From: an uncultured Bacteriovorax sp. | GTDB taxonomy: Bacteria; Bdellovibrionota; Bacteriovoracia; Bacteriovoracales; Bacteriovoracaceae | DNA: 64,000 nt | Assembly: GCA_946481315.1 (NCBI GenBank) | Contig: CAMLMH010000002.1 | Location: 432,686-496,685, forward strand | Direction: 5' to 3' | Shown here: piece by piece, positions 1 to 7,732 of the stretch | Layout: every line of letters starts with the position of its first letter | How positions within the stretch are numbered: the stretch's first letter is position 1 | Made by a program: the position numbers and the translations under genes | Notes under the pieces: model-generated | Told to the model about the DNA's origin: nothing | Database searches by the model: none | What the model saw: the letters and a program-made list of their open reading frames with translations, nothing else

Positions 1-1305
1 TTCCTGTTCACTCTTGGAGAGATATTTTTCCAGTGTCGCATTTCCGATACCCCGATGTGGTATATTGAGGATTCTTCGGATGGCCATCTGGTCGCTGGGA
101 TTTAAAATGACAAAGAGATAACTCATCAGATCTTTAACTTCTTTTTTGTCGTAGAATTTCTGACCGCCGATGATTGTATAGGGAACCTGACTCATGCGCA
201 GCTGATCTTCAATCGGCGGTGCCTGGGTATTGCTTCTGTATAAAATAGCGATGTCACCCAGGTGACCGCCATTGCTCTGGTGTTTGACGATTTCTTCCAC
301 CACAATTTCGGCTTCATGGTCCGTATCGCCCATGGCCCAGAGAAGGGGAATATGCTGACTTTCTTTCTGACTCCAGAGTGTTTTGTCCCGTCGTTTTTTA
401 TTTTCTTTAATGACATTGTTGGCGAGATCCAGAATGCTGGATACTGAGCGGTAATTCTCTTCGAGTTTTACGACTTTGGCCCCGGGAAACGTTTTTTCAA
501 ATTCCAGAATATTGGTAATGTCCGCACCCCGGAAAGCGTAGATAGACTGATCGTCATCTCCCACCACGCAGAGATTATCATGGGTACTGGTGAGATGACG
601 GACGAGTTCAAATTGCAATATGTTGGTGTCTTGATACTCATCGATCATGATATACTTGTATTTTTCTGAATAAGCACGGGCCACATCCGGATTTTCCCGG
701 AAGAGCCGAAGAGTCAAAAAGAGAATATCATCAAAATCAATAGCATTAAAAAAACGCAGTTTTTCCTGGTAAAAGCGATAGGTGTATTCCGTGGCATGAT
801 CATAGGGATCTTCCGGATTAAAATGAGGAGAATCGGCGAAATCCATTTCGTTGATGCCGGCATTTTTTAAAAAACTGATTTTGGAGAGAACATCTTTGTG
901 ATCGAATTTTTTTTCTGCATGATAAAGTTTGAGTGCTTCTCTCACAATACTAAGCTGGTCGGACTGATCATAGATGGAAAAATTTAAGTGATAGCCGAGT
1001 TTATCAATTTCCTTTTTCAGGATACGCACACCCAAGGAGTGAAAGGTTAACAAAGACAGGCCCTTGGACTTTCTGGCCCCCAATAAAGTAATAACTCTCT
1101 CCCGCATTTCTTTTGCGGCCTTATTGGTAAAACTCACCCCTAAAATGCAGTCGGTTTTAATCCCCAGGTTATCCACCATGTGGGCAATACGATAGGTGAT
1201 CGTGCGGGTTTTACCCGAGCCTGCACCCGCGAGGATGAGTACCGGACCATTGATGGTCTCAGCAGCTTCGCGCTGTTTGTCATTTAGTCCACTAAGCGAA
1301 ATCAT
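1..1305 (-). CDS. UvrD/Rep/PcrA-family ATP-dependent DNA helicase (C-terminus cut off by window edge)
   Basis: Superfamily 1A 3'-5' DNA helicase used in repair and replication restart. I translated the minus strand from the ATG at 1305. 435 codons stay open to the window edge, so the C-terminal part lies outside. Visible motifs: the Q-motif region (LNDKQREA), Walker A AGAGSGKT at about residues 26-33, motif Ia (SFTNKAAKEM), DEYQDT (Walker B), GDDDQSIYAFRGAD (motif III) and ENYRS (motif IV). The order and spacing match UvrD/Rep/PcrA; which of the three cannot be settled without the C-terminus. It is divergent from the fumarase genes, with about 90 bp between start codons. Confidence 0.93.
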   Translation of the reverse strand, partial: MISLSGLNDKQREAAETINGPVLILAGAGSGKTRTITYRIAHMVDNLGIKTDCILGVSFTNKAAKEMRERVITLLGARKSKGLSLLTFHSLGVRILKKEIDKLGYHLNFSIYDQSDQLSIVREALKLYHAEKKFDHKDVLSKISFLKNAGINEMDFADSPHFNPEDPYDHATEYTYRFYQEKLRFFNAIDFDDILFLTLRLFRENPDVARAYSEKYKYIMIDEYQDTNILQFELVRHLTSTHDNLCVVGDDDQSIYAFRGADITNILEFEKTFPGAKVVKLEENYRSVSSILDLANNVIKENKKRRDKTLWSQKESQHIPLLWAMGDTDHEAEIVVEEIVKHQSNGGHLGDIAILYRSNTQAPPIEDQLRMSQVPYTIIGGQKFYDKKEVKDLMSYLFVILNPSDQMAIRRILNIPHRGIGNATLEKYLSKSEQE

Positions 1306-1395
1306 AAGCGAAAAGACTACTAAACTTAGGTGAGTCTTGCTATTATTTTTCCATTCTTTTTCATTGGCAAAACCTTTCCCAAAACGGAGATTCAT

Positions 1396-2496
1396 ATGCT
1401 TAAAAAAACAGCTAAAAAAGCGGCGGCTAAACCAAATAAGGCTTCAGCTAAAAAAGCGAAGCTACCGGCCAAAAAAGCGGTCGCTAAAGTCGCCAAAACT
1501 CTTCCTAAACCAAAAAGTTTAGCAGTGGCCCGGGCAAAAACCAAAACGGTCGTTAAAGCAAAAACAAAAATTGTCGCAAAAAAGCCAGTTAAACCAGTTG
1601 CTGCTAAAAGCAGTGGTGCTTCCTCGTTGAGTGATTCTCTGGTGGAATTAATCCGCGTGACTTCCGCGGTTTTGCCGGATGATGTTCAAAAAGTTATTTT
1701 GGAAGCCCTAGAGCGCGAAGAAAAAAATACGACAGCTGAATATGCCATGAATATTATCAAGGCCAACATTGATCTGGCGATTAAGAAATCTCAGCCCCTT
1801 TGTCAGGACACCGGCACAGTTCTCTTCTATGTATCTCACCCGCAGAATTTTGATCAGTCGAAATTCACTGACGTTATTCAAAAAGCGGTAGTGAAGGCCA
1901 CAGAAAAAGGATATCTGAGACAAAACTCAGTTGATTCTTTGACGGGGGAAAATTCCGGTCTCAACATTGGTCCGGGTCACCCAAGCATTCACTATCACCA
2001 GCACAAAAAAAAGACTGTAGAAGTTAAGCTGATGCTAAAAGGCGGAGGATGTGAAAACGTCGGTGCTCAATATTCTCTTCCTCACACTGCTTTAGGAGCT
2101 GGCCGCGATCTCGATGGAGTTCGCAAAGTGATTCTCGATGCTGTTCATAAAGCTCAGGGAAAAGGATGCGGACCAGGTGTGCTTGGAGTGTGTATCGGTG
2201 GAGATCGTGGAGCAGGTTATATCGAATCAAAAGAACAGCTGCTCCGAAAACTAGACGATACAAACGGCAATGCCAGTCTGGCTGATCTTGAAAAAGAAAT
2301 CGTTGAAACATCCAATAAGCTTGGCATTGGACCAATGGGATTCGGGGGGAAAACAACCCTTTTAGGATGTAAGATTGGTGCTCTAAACCGCTTACCAGCT
2401 TCTTTCTTTGTTTCAATTTCTTATATGTGCTGGGCCTACCGTCGCCAGGGCATTGAGCTTTCCGGAAACAACACAATCAAAAAATGGCTTTATTAA
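1396..2496 (+). CDS. class I fumarate hydratase, alpha subunit, with lysine/alanine-rich N-terminal tail
   Basis: Fe-S fumarase half that, with the beta subunit, interconverts fumarate and malate in the TCA cycle. The catalytic domain starts near residue 77. Cys136 (PLCQDTG), Cys258 (GKGCGP) and Cys325 or Cys345 are candidate [4Fe-4S] ligands; the GGGCEN and GIGPMGFGGKTT motifs are family-typical. The first ~75 residues are not: they are dominated by Lys and Ala (repeated AKK, AKTK, PAKK) and resemble a histone H1 tail. I chose ATG 1396 (GGAG about 7 nt upstream) over a GTG 66 bp upstream that lacks an SD. The beta subunit follows after 22 bp. The catalytic assignment is strong; the role of the tail is unknown. 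Confidence 0.9.
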   Translation: MLKKTAKKAAAKPNKASAKKAKLPAKKAVAKVAKTLPKPKSLAVARAKTKTVVKAKTKIVAKKPVKPVAAKSSGASSLSDSLVELIRVTSAVLPDDVQKVILEALEREEKNTTAEYAMNIIKANIDLAIKKSQPLCQDTGTVLFYVSHPQNFDQSKFTDVIQKAVVKATEKGYLRQNSVDSLTGENSGLNIGPGHPSIHYHQHKKKTVEVKLMLKGGGCENVGAQYSLPHTALGAGRDLDGVRKVILDAVHKAQGKGCGPGVLGVCIGGDRGAGYIESKEQLLRKLDDTNGNASLADLEKEIVETSNKLGIGPMGFGGKTTLLGCKIGALNRLPASFFVSISYMCWAYRRQGIELSGNNTIKKWLY

Positions 2497-2518
2497 TCAT
2501 AGGCTGGGGACTTAAAAA

Positions 2519-3097
2519 ATGAATTCATTAAAACGATTAGAGTATCCTTTTTCACATGAAGCAGTCCGCGATTTAAAAGTGGGCGATATGGTCTTAATTA
2601 CCGGCAAACTTTTTACCGGACGGGATGCCGTTCACAAAAGACTGCATGATGGCGTGAAGCCACCAGTTGATTTAAATAACCAGATTATCTATCACTGCGG
2701 ACCGGTTATTCTGCAGGATAAAAAAACCGGAAAATATCAGGTCACAGCTGCAGGACCAACGACATCGATTCGCGAAGAGCCTTACCAGGCCGACGTTATG
2801 AAAGATTATGGAATCGTCGGAGTGATCGGAAAGGGAGGCATGGGGCCAAAAACACTTGCCGGCTGTAAAGAATACGGCTGTGTGTATTTCCATGCAGTGG
2901 GCGGTGCTGCTCAGGTCCTTGCCGAAAAAATTGATTCAGTTGATGCTGTTCACTGGCTGGATCTGGGGTCTCCTGAGGCAATCTGGGAATTATCCGTTAC
3001 CGAATTTCCGGTAGTCGTCACAATGGATGCTCACGGAAATTCTCTTCATGCTGAAGTTGAAACTGCTTCTAGCGAAGCGCTGAAAAAAGTCCTTTAG
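2519..3097 (+). CDS. class I fumarate hydratase, beta subunit
   Basis: C-terminal half of a class I fumarase (FumA/TtdB-type fold), which supplies substrate-binding residues to the alpha subunit. Seen: the GKLFTGRDAVHKRL motif (about residues 30-43), YHCGP and TTSIR segments, a GKGGMGPKT loop and Cys residues typical of the family. At 192 aa it is a normal stand-alone beta subunit. It lies 22 bp after the alpha gene and 16 bp before acetoacetyl-CoA synthetase, so the three probably share a transcript. Assignment rests on motif recognition and the neighbouring alpha subunit. Confidence 0.92.
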   Translation: MNSLKRLEYPFSHEAVRDLKVGDMVLITGKLFTGRDAVHKRLHDGVKPPVDLNNQIIYHCGPVILQDKKTGKYQVTAAGPTTSIREEPYQADVMKDYGIVGVIGKGGMGPKTLAGCKEYGCVYFHAVGGAAQVLAEKIDSVDAVHWLDLGSPEAIWELSVTEFPVVVTMDAHGNSLHAEVETASSEALKKVL

Positions 3098-3113
3098 ACA
3101 GGTAGATGGGAAA

Positions 3114-5054
3114 ATGCAAAACGGGCAAGCTGAATGTTTGTGGTCACCTCCGGCAAAAAGGATTGATGAATCAGTCATTGAAAGATTTCGAAAGTCACTC
3201 AATGAAAAATATAAACTTTCACTTGCTCAGTATGCTGATCTCCATTCCTGGAGTATTAAAAATCCCGGAATATTCTGGAGTGAACTTTTTGCTTTTTTCT
3301 CTCTCAAATACACTGGTGATCTAAATCCTGCCGTCACCGATCTTTCTTTTAAATCCTACACCTGGTTTAAAAACGTAGAACTCAACTTTGCGGAAAATCT
3401 CTTAGGGCAGGGGCGCGATACTGATACAGCTCTATTATCTGTACACGAATCCGGAAGCCACCGCACGATCACATATGGTGAATTGAAAGAACAAACAGGA
3501 AGACTTCAGGGCACGATCGGTCAGTGGATAAAAAAAGGGGACGTTCTCGCGGCCTATATGCCCAACATTCCGGAGACAGTTATCGCAATGCTTGCGACAA
3601 CTGCATGCGGCGGTGTCTTCACTTCAACCAGCTCTGATTTTGGTGTGGCCGGAGTGCTCGATCGCTTCGGACAATCAAATCCGAAAGTAGTGATAGCGGC
3701 CATTGGTTATGAATACGGCGGAAAATATTTTGATCTGCATGAGCGTCTGGTGGAAATAGAAAATTCCTTATCAGGTCTGCAACAACTCATCATTGTAGAT
3801 TTTCTGGGAAGAGGTGTGGATCTCTCCCGTTTTAAAAAAGCAACTCTCTGGAGCGAGGCCCTGAACAATCAGCATGCACTTTCGTTTACCCGTATTGCTT
3901 TTTCAAGTCCGCTCTACATTATGTATTCTTCCGGTACCACTGGAAAACCTAAATGCATTGTTCACGGCGTAGGCGGTGTTTTATTACAACACGTAAAAGA
4001 ACTTGGGCTTCACAGTGATTTAACCCGGGAAAAAACGATTTCTTTTTTTACAACATGTGGATGGATGATGTGGAACTGGCTAGTGAGTTCGCTGGTGTTC
4101 GGCTCCAAAATTGTCCTCTACGAAGGCTCACCGGCGCATCCGAGTCCTCAGGTTTTTTTCGAAATCATTAATCGTGAAAAAATCAATATTTTTGGAACGT
4201 CTCCTAAATTTCTCAAAGCGATGGAAGATACCAATGCCCGTTTTAGCGAAGGATTTCCCACTCTGGAGACATTGCTGTCGACGGGAGCGCCATTGTTGCC
4301 GGAACAATATGATTATGTTTACAGCAAAATTAAAAAAGATCTTTTACTGGCCAGTATATCCGGTGGGACCGATATTCTGGGATGTTTTATGCTGGGAAAT
4401 CCGGCACTTCCTGTTTATCGCGGTGAAATTCAGTGCCTGGGACTGGGAATGGATGTCGCAGCATTGGATGAGCAAGGAAGAGCGGTTCTGGAACACGAAG
4501 GAGAACTGGTTTGTCTGCAAAGTTTTCCCTCCCGTCCTCTGTGCTTTTTAAATGATCCCGATAATCAGCTTATCAATCAGGCCTATTTCAATCAAAATGC
4601 CGGAGTGTGGACTCATGGTGATTACATCAAAATTTCAAAACTAAAAACTGTCACTGTCTTCGGCCGCTCTGATGCTACATTAAATCCGGGCGGTGTCCGA
4701 ATTGGTACAGCAGAGATTTATCGACAAACCGAAACGCTTAGTTTTATCGCTGATTCTCTTTGCGTGGGCAGACCCAACGCCGGTGACGTTGATGTTCTTT
4801 TGTTTGTGAAACTAAAAAATAATGAAGCGCTCACTAATGAGAGAAAGAAACTAATTAAAGAACTGATCAAAAAAAATACGACGCCTCGTCATGTGCCGCG
4901 GGAAATCTTTGTTGTCACCGATATCCCTTACACCAGATCTGGTAAAAAAGTAGAGCTTGCAGTGACTAAAATTCTCAGCGGAAAACCCGTTAACAATGTC
5001 GAAGCTCTTTTAAATCCTGAATGTCTTCGGGAATATGAAACGTTTAAAATTTGA
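3114..5054 (+). CDS. aacS: acetoacetyl-CoA synthetase (acetoacetate-CoA ligase)
   Basis: ATP-dependent activation of acetoacetate to acetoacetyl-CoA in the cytosol. A 646-aa ANL-superfamily enzyme with the acetyl-CoA-synthetase-like N-terminal domain (WSELFAFF region), AMP-binding loop YSSGTTGKPK at about residues 268-277, the AACS-type segment ISGGTDILGCF, and C-terminal GRSDATLNPGGVRIG plus TRSGKKVE (A10-type catalytic Lys). Length and the ISGGTDI/EIQCLGLGM features separate it from plain acetyl-CoA synthetase. ATG 3114 follows AGGTAGATGGGA. It is tandem with fumarase genes; its product could feed ketone-body use or the mevalonate genes at 52-58 kb (inference). An overlapping start at 3106 is out of frame. 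Confidence 0.9.
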   Translation: MQNGQAECLWSPPAKRIDESVIERFRKSLNEKYKLSLAQYADLHSWSIKNPGIFWSELFAFFSLKYTGDLNPAVTDLSFKSYTWFKNVELNFAENLLGQGRDTDTALLSVHESGSHRTITYGELKEQTGRLQGTIGQWIKKGDVLAAYMPNIPETVIAMLATTACGGVFTSTSSDFGVAGVLDRFGQSNPKVVIAAIGYEYGGKYFDLHERLVEIENSLSGLQQLIIVDFLGRGVDLSRFKKATLWSEALNNQHALSFTRIAFSSPLYIMYSSGTTGKPKCIVHGVGGVLLQHVKELGLHSDLTREKTISFFTTCGWMMWNWLVSSLVFGSKIVLYEGSPAHPSPQVFFEIINREKINIFGTSPKFLKAMEDTNARFSEGFPTLETLLSTGAPLLPEQYDYVYSKIKKDLLLASISGGTDILGCFMLGNPALPVYRGEIQCLGLGMDVAALDEQGRAVLEHEGELVCLQSFPSRPLCFLNDPDNQLINQAYFNQNAGVWTHGDYIKISKLKTVTVFGRSDATLNPGGVRIGTAEIYRQTETLSFIADSLCVGRPNAGDVDVLLFVKLKNNEALTNERKKLIKELIKKNTTPRHVPREIFVVTDIPYTRSGKKVELAVTKILSGKPVNNVEALLNPECLREYETFKI

Positions 5055-5056
5055 AA

Positions 5057-6247
5057 TTATTTTCTGAAGACCTGATTTTTCAGGGCCTCATAATCTTCGG
5101 CAGATGGATCTTCACCATATTCATCCCGATAACGTTTTAGTAGCCGGTTAAACTGTTGCTCCTGAAGTGAAGCTGGCTCAGTATTGACGTTCACTTTTTC
5201 TTCCAGAGAATGAATCATTGTTCCGAACTTGTTAAAGAGTTCTCTTTTTTCTTCTGCTTGTTCACCCTGCATTTGTTCATTAAAACGCTGGTTAAATTTC
5301 TGGTAGTAAAATAAAAATCCCAGTGAAAAAGCGACCGGTCGGTAAACTTTACGGAATCGCTCATAATGATCAATTTTATTCTGCGATTTTAAGTACTCAA
5401 TGAGTTCAGCATCATGCCGGTCAAGACCGTCCAGCATAATTTTTTGTAGAAGCTCATCAGGAATTCTCACTCTTTCAATCCAGGGTAGATCATAAGGCAA
5501 CACCAGATATTTCCAGAATTTCTGCTGAAAGAACTGGGCGATCATATATTTGCCGTTTTCCAGACGGGAATAAGATTCTTTTTCAGGGATCCGCTCCAGC
5601 ATGCCTCTGAGCCCCATTACCAGCATGTCTTCCTGAAGTATTCGGAATAATCTTTTATTCATCAACTTACTTTTGTCCTTGCTGAAATAATCGAGTAAGG
5701 AAACAGGTGGTCCTTTAAGAAGAAGAAACAGATCGGCAGAAAACTCATGCAGTTCTTCCCGGGTTAATTTGGAAGAAAGATCCATTTTTTCCAGGTGATT
5801 TGCGAGTTTTTTTAATTTTAATGCACTGGTTTTTTTCAGGTCTTCTTTAAGTGCAGGAACTGAAAATGTATCTGTAATCAAGGCCATCAATGTTTTGGAA
5901 TTGATCACTTCAATGAGTGCCATTTTCTGTTCAATAGAAATTGGATTCTGAGAGAAGAGTTCGTGTTCTTTATCTCCATAAATTCTTATCCATTTGAAAT
6001 ATTCTGTTTCTTCAAACTGTTCGAATTCGCGGTTTGTGATAATTTTATTCCAGACATTGTTTTTTAACCGAAATAAGGATTTATTCTTTTCTAGTATCAT
6101 GTTCTCAGAACGAACAAGTTCTTTAACGATTTGATGACAATCGTTAGTGCTGGCGGGAACGCGTAACAATGAATGCGTCTTGACCGGTGGAGCACTCCAT
6201 AGACTGATAAGTCCTATGCTGAGTGCAATAAATAAATAGGGCAGCAT
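5057..6247 (-). CDS. hypothetical exported/anchored protein, 396 aa
   Basis: No family recognised. The N-terminus (residues 1-20, hydrophobic, then SAPPVKTHS) looks like a signal peptide or single membrane anchor. The rest is strongly charged and helical, with Lys/Glu-rich heptad-like stretches around residues 120-150 and a Gln/Glu-rich segment before the C-terminus. It is convergent with acetoacetyl-CoA synthetase, the two stop codons being 2 bp apart with no obvious terminator between them. ATG 6247 has GGAGG unusually far upstream (about 13 nt), so translation may be weak. Confidence 0.7.
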   Translation of the reverse strand: MLPYLFIALSIGLISLWSAPPVKTHSLLRVPASTNDCHQIVKELVRSENMILEKNKSLFRLKNNVWNKIITNREFEQFEETEYFKWIRIYGDKEHELFSQNPISIEQKMALIEVINSKTLMALITDTFSVPALKEDLKKTSALKLKKLANHLEKMDLSSKLTREELHEFSADLFLLLKGPPVSLLDYFSKDKSKLMNKRLFRILQEDMLVMGLRGMLERIPEKESYSRLENGKYMIAQFFQQKFWKYLVLPYDLPWIERVRIPDELLQKIMLDGLDRHDAELIEYLKSQNKIDHYERFRKVYRPVAFSLGFLFYYQKFNQRFNEQMQGEQAEEKRELFNKFGTMIHSLEEKVNVNTEPASLQEQQFNRLLKRYRDEYGEDPSAEDYEALKNQVFRK

Positions 6248-6451
6248 CGTTCTGATTAGGGCCTCCAGTATGGAAACATATCGGATAAAACAGCTCGGGA
6301 ATTGAGATGAATTAAAAAAATAAAGTTTCTCTTAAATTTCAGCTGTTACCGGGCAATAAATAAGAACAAAAGTAGGTAAGAATAGTGCCAAATTTTTGGG
6401 CCGCCTTTTCTTTTTTTCTGATCAGTAAGATAATATAGCTAAGTATATGAA

Positions 6452-6468
6452 GACTCATAATGAGAGTC
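6452..6468 (+). other. small inverted repeat in 5' leader of barrel gene
   Basis: GACTC-N7-GAGTC with CTCAT/ATGAG inside, located about 30 bp before the start codon at 6497. It could form a short hairpin in the mRNA leader just upstream of the SD (GGAGG), or be a protein-binding palindrome. No function is implied beyond the symmetry. Confidence 0.3.
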
Positions 6469-6496
6469 GCAGTTTTCCAAATTCATGGAGGATTAA

Positions 6497-7096
6497 ATGA
6501 ATTTAACTAAGAAAAGTGTTCTGGGTCTGATGCTCACTGGTTTGTTGACTGTAGAGGCCGGTGCGGCCGTATTGGTAGAGCCGCATTTAGGTTATAACCT
6601 GAAAGCAACTGGCGACTCTACACGAAGCGGGACAAAATATGAGTACGATTATAGTGGGGCCCAATACGGTCTGCGCCTGGGTGGGCAATACCTCGGTTTT
6701 ATGGCCGGTCTGGATTACACTCTTTCTAATCCTGAAATTGAAACGAAAACTATTGCCGGAACAAATAAAGATGAAATGAAAACTCGGGAATTAGGATTCT
6801 TCGTCGGTTACAACCTTCCTATTTTGATTCGTGCATGGGGAGCTTATTACTTTGATGTAAAATCAGAAGATGATAGTAACGGTGGTGCAACGGCCGCAGG
6901 AACAGAATATTCGGGATCAACAAAAGAATTGGGTCTTGGCTTTACCGGACTTCCTTTTGTAAGTTTAAACCTTGTTTATCGCAATGTTGTCCTTGATGAA
7001 GTCAAAGCTGGTGCTGTAACAACACAACTCAATGGTGATGCTGAAATTTCGTCCCATGAATTTGTTGTCGGCGTAAGTCTACCGCTTACCTTGTAG
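6497..7096 (+). CDS. outer-membrane beta-barrel protein, 199 aa
   Basis: Predicted small outer-membrane barrel. The signal peptide spans roughly residues 1-24 (KKS start, hydrophobic core, ending GAGA). The mature part alternates polar and hydrophobic residues in ~10-residue strands (YGLRLGGQYLGF, ELGFFVGYNL, RAWGAYYFDV, ELGLGFTGLPF, SLNLVYRNVV, EFVVGVSLPL), consistent with an 8-stranded OmpW/OmpX-like barrel. A strong SD (GGAGG) lies before ATG 6497. Its 3' end overlaps the convergent gene at 7086 by 11 bp. The exact family cannot be named from sequence alone. Confidence 0.75.
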   Translation: MNLTKKSVLGLMLTGLLTVEAGAAVLVEPHLGYNLKATGDSTRSGTKYEYDYSGAQYGLRLGGQYLGFMAGLDYTLSNPEIETKTIAGTNKDEMKTRELGFFVGYNLPILIRAWGAYYFDVKSEDDSNGGATAAGTEYSGSTKELGLGFTGLPFVSLNLVYRNVVLDEVKAGAVTTQLNGDAEISSHEFVVGVSLPLTL

Positions 7097-7730
7097 TAAT
7101 ATTACTGATACCTGCAGGAGGAAAAGGGATCTTTTCCTTCTGCTTTCCATAACGCTCATGAATGGTTCTGTCCCATGTTGCTTCTACAACACCAGTTTCT
7201 GAATCTACCAAAGCTCTGAAACTGCTTTGTTCACCATCTTTCATTAAAAAAGTGACAATGACCTGTTCAAAATATCGTCCTTTCCCTTCAGCGATTTTGA
7301 TCAACGACATTTCATTTTTAACCAGAACTTTTGTTTCTTCCGGCTGAAAGCGCATTAAGTCTAAACCCAGTTTTTCTTTCCAATCAGAGCTAACTTTGTT
7401 GGACATAGGAATGGGGCGATTTGGATCTTCGAATTCTGCATTAAAATCACCAACGATTGCCCTGTTACCGCGAAAATTTAATTCTTTTACAGGAATAATA
7501 CTGTCCGGGGAACGCGAAGGTCCCTTTACGATTTTTTTTAACCGTGCCTTTTCTAGTTCTTCGTCAGTCGTTTCATAGCTGGCAACTTCTCTTTGTGGCT
7601 TTTTAACAAATGTTTTCCATTTCTGGTTGTCCTGCTCTAAAAAAACCATAGACTCACTTTGCCTCTTGATATGCAGAGTGATTCCAACAGCAACAGATAA
7701 TGAAAAGAAAAATAACCAAAATTTTTTCAT
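7086..7730 (-). CDS. hypothetical anchored/exported protein, 214 aa (third gene of envelope operon)
   Basis: Unrecognised. It starts MKKFW followed by a hydrophobic stretch (residues 4-20), giving a signal anchor or signal peptide, then a charged periplasmic-type domain of ~190 aa. The C-terminal half has alternating strands (VIVTFLMKDG, FRALVDSETGVVEATWD). The D-x-x-T-G-V-V phrase is reminiscent of PepSY-like folds, but not enough to assign one. It begins 2 bp after the stop of the metalloprotease-like lipoprotein gene, so it is probably the last gene of the 13257-7086 operon. Confidence 0.65.
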   Translation of the reverse strand: MKKFWLFFFSLSVAVGITLHIKRQSESMVFLEQDNQKWKTFVKKPQREVASYETTDEELEKARLKKIVKGPSRSPDSIIPVKELNFRGNRAIVGDFNAEFEDPNRPIPMSNKVSSDWKEKLGLDLMRFQPEETKVLVKNEMSLIKIAEGKGRYFEQVIVTFLMKDGEQSSFRALVDSETGVVEATWDRTIHERYGKQKEKIPFPPAGISNITTR

Positions 7731-7732
7731 AA

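Noticed and set aside
2024..2476. 150-aa minus-strand reading frame
   Set aside because: Antisense to the Fe-S fumarase alpha subunit, no SD or domain.
3106..3324. 72-aa frame starting 8 bp before aacS
   Set aside because: Overlaps the acetoacetyl-CoA synthetase start out of frame and has no domain.
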